Origin: Alectoria sarmentosa
Lineage: Eukaryota; Ascomycota; Lecanoromycetes; Lecanorales; Parmeliaceae
Reading direction: 5' to 3'
Length of the DNA stretch: 10,923 bases
Assembly (NCBI GenBank): GCA_009733775.1
Contig: WOGZ01000624.1
Location: forward strand, 1-10,923
This document shows, in pieces, positions 7,976-10,923 of the stretch. The position numbers and the translations under genes were made by a program. The notes below the pieces were generated by a model, which was not told the DNA's origin, did no database searches, and was given only the letters and a program-made list of their open reading frames with translations. Position 1 is the stretch's first letter. Each line of letters begins with the position of its first letter.

Positions 7976-7983
7976 GCGTTTTG

Positions 7984-8267
7984 ATTTGATATGTTACATA
8001 CGCGAAATAAAGAATGATTTCTCTTTAATTAATTATTAACCTTTATTTTTGACTTTTTGATCTTTATTGCGAATATTTCATAATTGAATTATTAAATATA
8101 ATTATCATCATCGAATTTTTGAATGAAGCGATTTATAAAACGAAAACATATCGTTTATTATTTTAACGTGTTTTACGTAAAAAAGTTGATAATGTTTTAA
8201 AAACTTAATAATCACGTAATTCACGATCGCAAAATAATTTCGATATATTATAATTAATTGCGATATG
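7984..8267 (-). pseudogene. Copia-B RNase H domain
   Basis: From 8267 the minus strand reads HIAINYNISKLFCDREL, then RDY-stop-VFKTLSTFLRKTR. This matches the copia DIxxAVxxLSxFxxxP, xHWxxxKRxLRYLKGT block, with HW now Tyr-stop. Further on come SIMKYSQ-stop-RSKSQK (family SWxSKxQK) and a REIILYFAYVT stretch where EAEYxAL is expected. The catalytic YxDADW cluster in between is not cleanly readable. Confidence 0.72.
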
Positions 8268-8760
8268 TTTCGAATCATCTTATTTTATCTCGAATGAAAA
8301 TGAAAATGATGTGAATATTAATAAAAACGATACAAATATTAATAACGTTTCAGCGTTTAAAAAAGCGATGTTGATTTTTAAAAACGCTTATAATTTTCGA
8401 AAAGAACCTTATTAATTATTAAAAAAAGCGCTTTATATCGTTAATGTTTCAATGTTATTTTTTTTACGCTTTATTCTTTATGTTCTCATTATAAACGAAT
8501 CGTAATCATTTTAATTCAAATAATCATTTTACAATAAACATTATTTATATTAAAAAGATTGCGTTATATAAATATAACGACTTTTACAATTAATACTTTC
8601 ATTGCGATAAACATAAAAATGTTTAAAAATAATTTCAATTATAATGAATAATAAATAAATCATATTATAGTAATATCGATATAAATTCGAATTTATAATC
8701 TATTAAAATATAAAGTAAAACACTTAATTATGTTATATTAAAAGTATTACGAAAAAAAAA

Positions 8761-8826
8761 GCGGTCTATGTACGAACGCATTAATAATGCACGTGACGTC
8801 AAGGCTTGACGTCACGTGACCCGGAA
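8761..8826. other. GC-rich unmutated patch inside the Copia-B RT
   Basis: These roughly 66 bases contain CpC, CpA and GpG steps that are almost absent from the surrounding element. They replace or interrupt the codons for the copia ALYGLKQSPR segment. The patch holds two adjacent inverted repeats: gcatta-a-taatgc at 8778-8790 and the larger one at 8790-8818. No clear target duplication is visible. It is likely a remnant of a later, small inverted-repeat insertion, or repair filler. Confidence 0.6.
8790..8818. repeat. 14-bp perfect palindrome of E-box plus CRE-like motifs
   Basis: cacgtgacgtcaag (8790-8803) and cttgacgtcacgtg (8805-8818) are exact reverse complements around one g. Each arm contains CACGTG (E-box, bound by bHLH proteins such as Cbf1) overlapping TGACGTCA (the CRE, bound by ATF/CREB bZIP proteins). 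The layout looks like two terminal inverted repeats joined head to head. The motifs are seen; any binding or transposon role is inference. Confidence 0.9.
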
Positions 8827-8956
8827 TTTCAACATAAACCTTGATATTATCTTTACTAAAATCTTTAAATTGTTACACATAAATGTTTTTTTGAACATCG
8901 TCATAAAGAAAAGCGATTTTGATATTCATTTATTTTATATTTTAATTTATAATCGC

Positions 8957-9127
8957 CGCAAAGAAATCGGATGGTATAAAGAAACACGATTCTGGTGGGT
9001 AGAAGAGGATGATATTTCTAAGAAACTTTCTGCAGCTACATATACCCCTCCAGGGTCAAGACACTTCGCCACATATAGCTACTGCGGAAAGCTTCCAGCT
9101 CGCACCTGTCAACTCGCAAACGCAAAG
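8957..9127. mobile_element. 157-bp GC-rich insert (8964-9120) flanked by a 7-bp direct repeat
   Basis: The Copia-B RT match is interrupted exactly between cgcaaag (8957-8963) and cgcaaag (9121-9127), and the protein alignment joins once 157 bp plus one repeat copy are removed. The insert is roughly half G+C, with words such as ctgcag, cccctccaggg and gcttccagctcgcacc, unlike anything around it. No terminal inverted repeats or poly(A) tail are visible. It is open throughout in one plus frame (GWYKETRFWWVEEDDIS, TYTPPGSRHFATYSYCGK) and partly open on the minus strand (YVAKCLDPGGVYVAAESF). I do not recognise either peptide. It may be a captured gene fragment or a tiny non-autonomous element. Confidence 0.65.
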
Positions 9128-9393
9128 ATCGTCTTATAATTTATAAACTTTATTATTAATATGAAAATGTCATAATAATCACGACCTTTTTATTATTCGA
9201 ATCTTCAAATAATTTAATGTGATTTATAACGAATAACTTCTTTTTCAAAATCTCGCTTTATGATATAAATTTAATAATCTCGAAAAACACGAGCTTTTAA
9301 AAACGCTTGAATAAGATATCAAATATTATTATTTATAAAAACCTTATATTCATTTCGCATATTAATCTCTCATTTCATATAAAACAAATTATT

Positions 9394-10144
9394 AAAGATT
9401 ATTTATTTATAAATTATAAATTCAAAGATGTTAAATTTATTAACATAATTCGCAAAAAAAACAAAACAACGAAAATTTTCATCAAAAAATCAAACGATAA
9501 ATTACGAAGATTCGAAACAATGAAATCTTTATAATCATTAAATACTTTTTAAATAATTTCATATTCGAAATGTTTTTATATAATTCTCATTTTAATATAT
9601 TTCGAAAATATTAACGAAGAGAAAATAACGATAAATTTGATAATTAATATAATAAATTTAATAAATGTTATAAACACACGCATTATAATAATAATAAAAT
9701 AAGATTCTTAAAAGCGATTAACGATTAACGATAATCGAATATTTAAAGACTTATAAATTTCAATCTTCTTTTTAAAATTCATAAAATATAAACATTTTTT
9801 AACGAAATACACATCGTTAATGCGAATAATCTTCTTTTTAATTAAATTATAAAAACGAAAAATGAATTCGTTTTTATAATTTGAAAAAATACACTTCTCG
9901 CTTTTATTTATAAACTTTTTTTAAATTATATTTTAAAACGTAAACGATAAAGTTAATAGAACGCAAATAAAAAAAAATTTACAATAATAAAAGATTTTGA
10001 AAAATAGAATAATGATTTTGATATTAAAAGAACGCATCGTTAAATAATTAATTATAATCATTATTTTAAATTAAAAAAATTTATTGAAATTAAAATTCAA
10101 TAGAATTAAATACATTTTATTTATTAAAATTTAATTAAATCGTT
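9394..10144 (-). pseudogene. Copia-B integrase tail and linker, low recognisability
   Basis: This interval joins the integrase core to the RT of Copia-B. Length (about 750 bp) fits the usual integrase C-terminal and linker region. A weak FNNLFYMK-stop-E piece near 9390 leads into the RT. The rest is too mutated to align by eye. No independent gene is visible on either strand. Confidence 0.5.
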
Positions 10145-10370
10145 TAACGATTTTATTCATTTCGAGATTATTTGCGATAATGAGTTTTTATTTGATGTTC
10201 GCTTAAATGAGATATTCAAAAAAGACTTTATTAATGTATTCATTTTTATTATCAAAACGAATTCGATAACTTTGATAATCGCGAGACTTTGAATAAGTTT
10301 TAAAACGTAAAAATATAACGAAGATCTCACTTTTATAATAAATATTACTATGTTCGTCTTGTGAATTTTA
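10145..10370 (-). pseudogene. Copia-B integrase core, 5' truncated
   Basis: Minus-strand reading from about 10370 gives QDEHSNIYY (the DDxSR region), KSEIFVIFLRFKTYSKSRDY, YRIRFDNKNEYINKVFFEYL (RSDNGGEYxxxxFxxYL), then ANIK-stop-KLIIANNLEMNKIVKRFN (GIxxxxTxPYxPExNGxxER). The catalytic DN region and the NGxxER block are both recognisable. Sequence upstream, with the first catalytic Asp and the zinc domain, is cut off at the composite element junction near 10370. Confidence 0.88.
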
Positions 10371-10923
10371 TATCGAATGAACATCGAATGAACATCGGCT
10401 GAGAATCGAATGAATAGCGGCACCAGCGGAGAATCGAATGACAGTTTTAATGAAAAGTAATGGATTTTCATTCGATTCTCAGCGGTTGAGCAGTCGATGC
10501 TCAACTGTTATTTATCCGCTGCTCATTCGATACTCATTCGCTGTTTATTCAATATTCAATAATAATATAATTGCAATGAATACGGCCATGTGGCTGGCTG
10601 CGGTAAATACGGCCATGATCATATGGTTGCAGTGGATACGGCCATGATTATGTGGTTGCAATGGGTACGGCCATGATCATGTGATTGCAATGAATACGAC
10701 CATGACCATGTGGTTGCGATGGCCATGACCATATGGTTGCAATGGGTACGGCCATGACTATGTGACTGCAATGAATACGGCTATGACCATGTGATTGCGA
10801 TAACTTATGGGTATATGATGCTCCTTTCTAAATGGTAACGGTTTAACGATGATTTGACAACCGCTGAATAGCCGTTTGAAAACCTCTTAAAGATGTACAG
10901 CGGCTTTTCAACCATCGTATATC
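10371..10923. mobile_element. Composite minisatellite element, right copy (more mutated, runs off the edge)
   Basis: Same parts and orientation as 2205-2897: inverted repeat (10426-10440 with 10469-10483), a shortened 22-bp array (about two units, 10515-10560), a 29-bp array (10567-10810) and the shared tail (from about 10811, with cctcttaaagatgtacagcggc identical to the left copy). At its left end it has extra atcgaatgaac words (10373-10412) that are absent from the left copy. It carries many more C-to-T and G-to-A changes than the left copy, for example gaatacg for gggtacg and cattcg for catccg. The right end lies outside the window. The open frames at 10438-10647 (plus) and 10157-10504 (minus) are repeat or antisense readings. 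Confidence 0.65.
10567..10810. repeat. 29-bp tandem array in the right copy, about nine units
   Basis: Units align with those at 2484-2700 and start at 10567, 10594, 10623, 10652, 10681, 10710, 10733, 10762 and 10791. Spacing is 29 except for one 27 and one 23, so individual units have small deletions. Unit number and variant order differ from the left copy, showing independent expansion or unequal exchange after the two copies separated. Confidence 0.88.

Larger units (their letters stand above)
7050..7980. other. Boundary zone between Copia-A and Copia-B, no gene or LTR recognised
   Basis: By order this interval should contain the start of Copia-A gag, its 5' terminal repeat, and the 3' end of Copia-B. 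I could not find a repeat pair or primer-binding site. It holds a short ttatcg microsatellite, a patch with retained G and C (7560-7580, gttccgctgagc), a hairpin (7849-7871), a less mutated stretch (about 7810-7910) and an 18-T run. The retained G and C near 7810-7910 may be remnant terminal repeat or later filler. Confidence 0.5.
8641..9393 (-). pseudogene. Copia-B reverse transcriptase domain, interrupted by two inserts
   Basis: Minus-strand reading gives MRNEYKVFINNNI-stop (AMxxEixSLxxNxTW), ARVFRDY-stop-IYIIKRD (KWVYKxKRD), EVIRYKSH (RYKARWVV), KGRDYYDIFILIIKFINYKT (GxDYxETFAPVVK), then the 157-bp insert at the codons before AAIIN-stop-NIK. MNIKIAFLYDDVQKNIYV (MDVKTAFLYGDVxExIYV) and DNIKVYVEI follow, then the palindromic patch where ALYGLKQSPR should be. 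Beyond it the match resumes weakly with DYKFEF and YDLFIIHYN. I could not place its YVDD box. Confidence 0.85.
7984..10370 (-). mobile_element. Copia-B: second decayed Ty1/copia element, integrase core to RNase H
   Basis: This is a different copia family from Copia-A, in the same orientation. Minus-strand order is integrase core (10370-10145), linker (10145-9400), RT (9393-8641) and RNase H (8267-7984). It begins abruptly inside the integrase core where the right composite element starts. Gag, protease and the integrase zinc domain are absent here and may continue beyond the right edge of the window. Two GC-rich foreign patches interrupt its RT (8761-8826 and 8964-9120). Mutation is as heavy as in Copia-A. 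The plus-strand frames at 8816-9139 and 9307-9534 are antisense shadows. Confidence 0.85.

Noticed and set aside
8816..9139. A 107-residue plus-strand protein
   Set aside because: It is the antisense of the Copia-B RT fused by chance to the 157-bp insert. Only the insert part has an ordinary composition.
10157..10504. A 115-residue minus-strand protein
   Set aside because: It spans the composite element and the Copia-B integrase in the wrong frame. The integrase match is in a neighbouring frame.
2205..10923. The two composite elements as the LTR pair of a single 8-kb retrotransposon
   Set aside because: The DNA between them holds two different copia elements, one lacking its 3' end and the other its 5' half, not one gag-pol. 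No primer-binding site or polypurine tract was found at the inner edges. The right element also has extra left-end sequence.
1..10923. tRNA, rRNA or other structured RNA genes
   Set aside because: No cloverleaf, box A/B pair or conserved rRNA segment was seen on either strand; the hairpins found are simple inverted repeats.

Overview
This window looks like a transposon graveyard from the AT-rich part of a filamentous fungus genome, most likely an ascomycete. The evidence is a BED-type hAT transposase with a small intron, two Ty1/copia retrotransposons, and mutation by C-to-T (and G-to-A) change that has turned Trp and Gln codons into stops. The species cannot be named from the sequence. I find no intact host gene. 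Most long open frames are antisense shadows or translations of tandem repeats.

Layout. Positions 1-1610 hold a hAT transposon on the minus strand: a candidate terminal repeat at 1590-1610, a start at 1424, a BED zinc-finger block (827-1255), and a catalytic block running off the left edge and split by an intron (349-452). Positions 1745-2100 are two tandem copies of an AT-rich unit of about 179 bp. A perfect 26-bp hairpin follows (2115-2171). Positions about 2205-2897 are a GC-richer composite repeat element: an inverted repeat, a 22-bp tandem array, a 29-bp tandem array and a unique tail. A second, more mutated copy in the same orientation begins at about 10371 and runs off the right edge.

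Between the two copies lie two dead copia elements, both on the minus strand. Copia-A (about 2898-7050) keeps gag with a CCHC knuckle, integrase, reverse transcriptase and RNase H in order, and stops abruptly in RNase H at the left composite element. Copia-B (about 7984-10370) is a different family. It starts inside the integrase core at the right composite element and carries integrase, RT and RNase H.

Two GC-rich, unmutated patches sit inside the Copia-B RT: a short segment with a near-perfect palindrome of E-box and CRE-like motifs (8761-8826), and a 157-bp insert flanked by a 7-bp direct repeat (8964-9120). They appear younger than the decay of the surrounding DNA.

The genes do not work together as a pathway. 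The window records successive insertions, strong C-to-T decay that spares CpG, and later small insertions. The best candidates for something undescribed are the composite minisatellite element, the palindrome, the 157-bp insert and the CpG-sparing mutation pattern.
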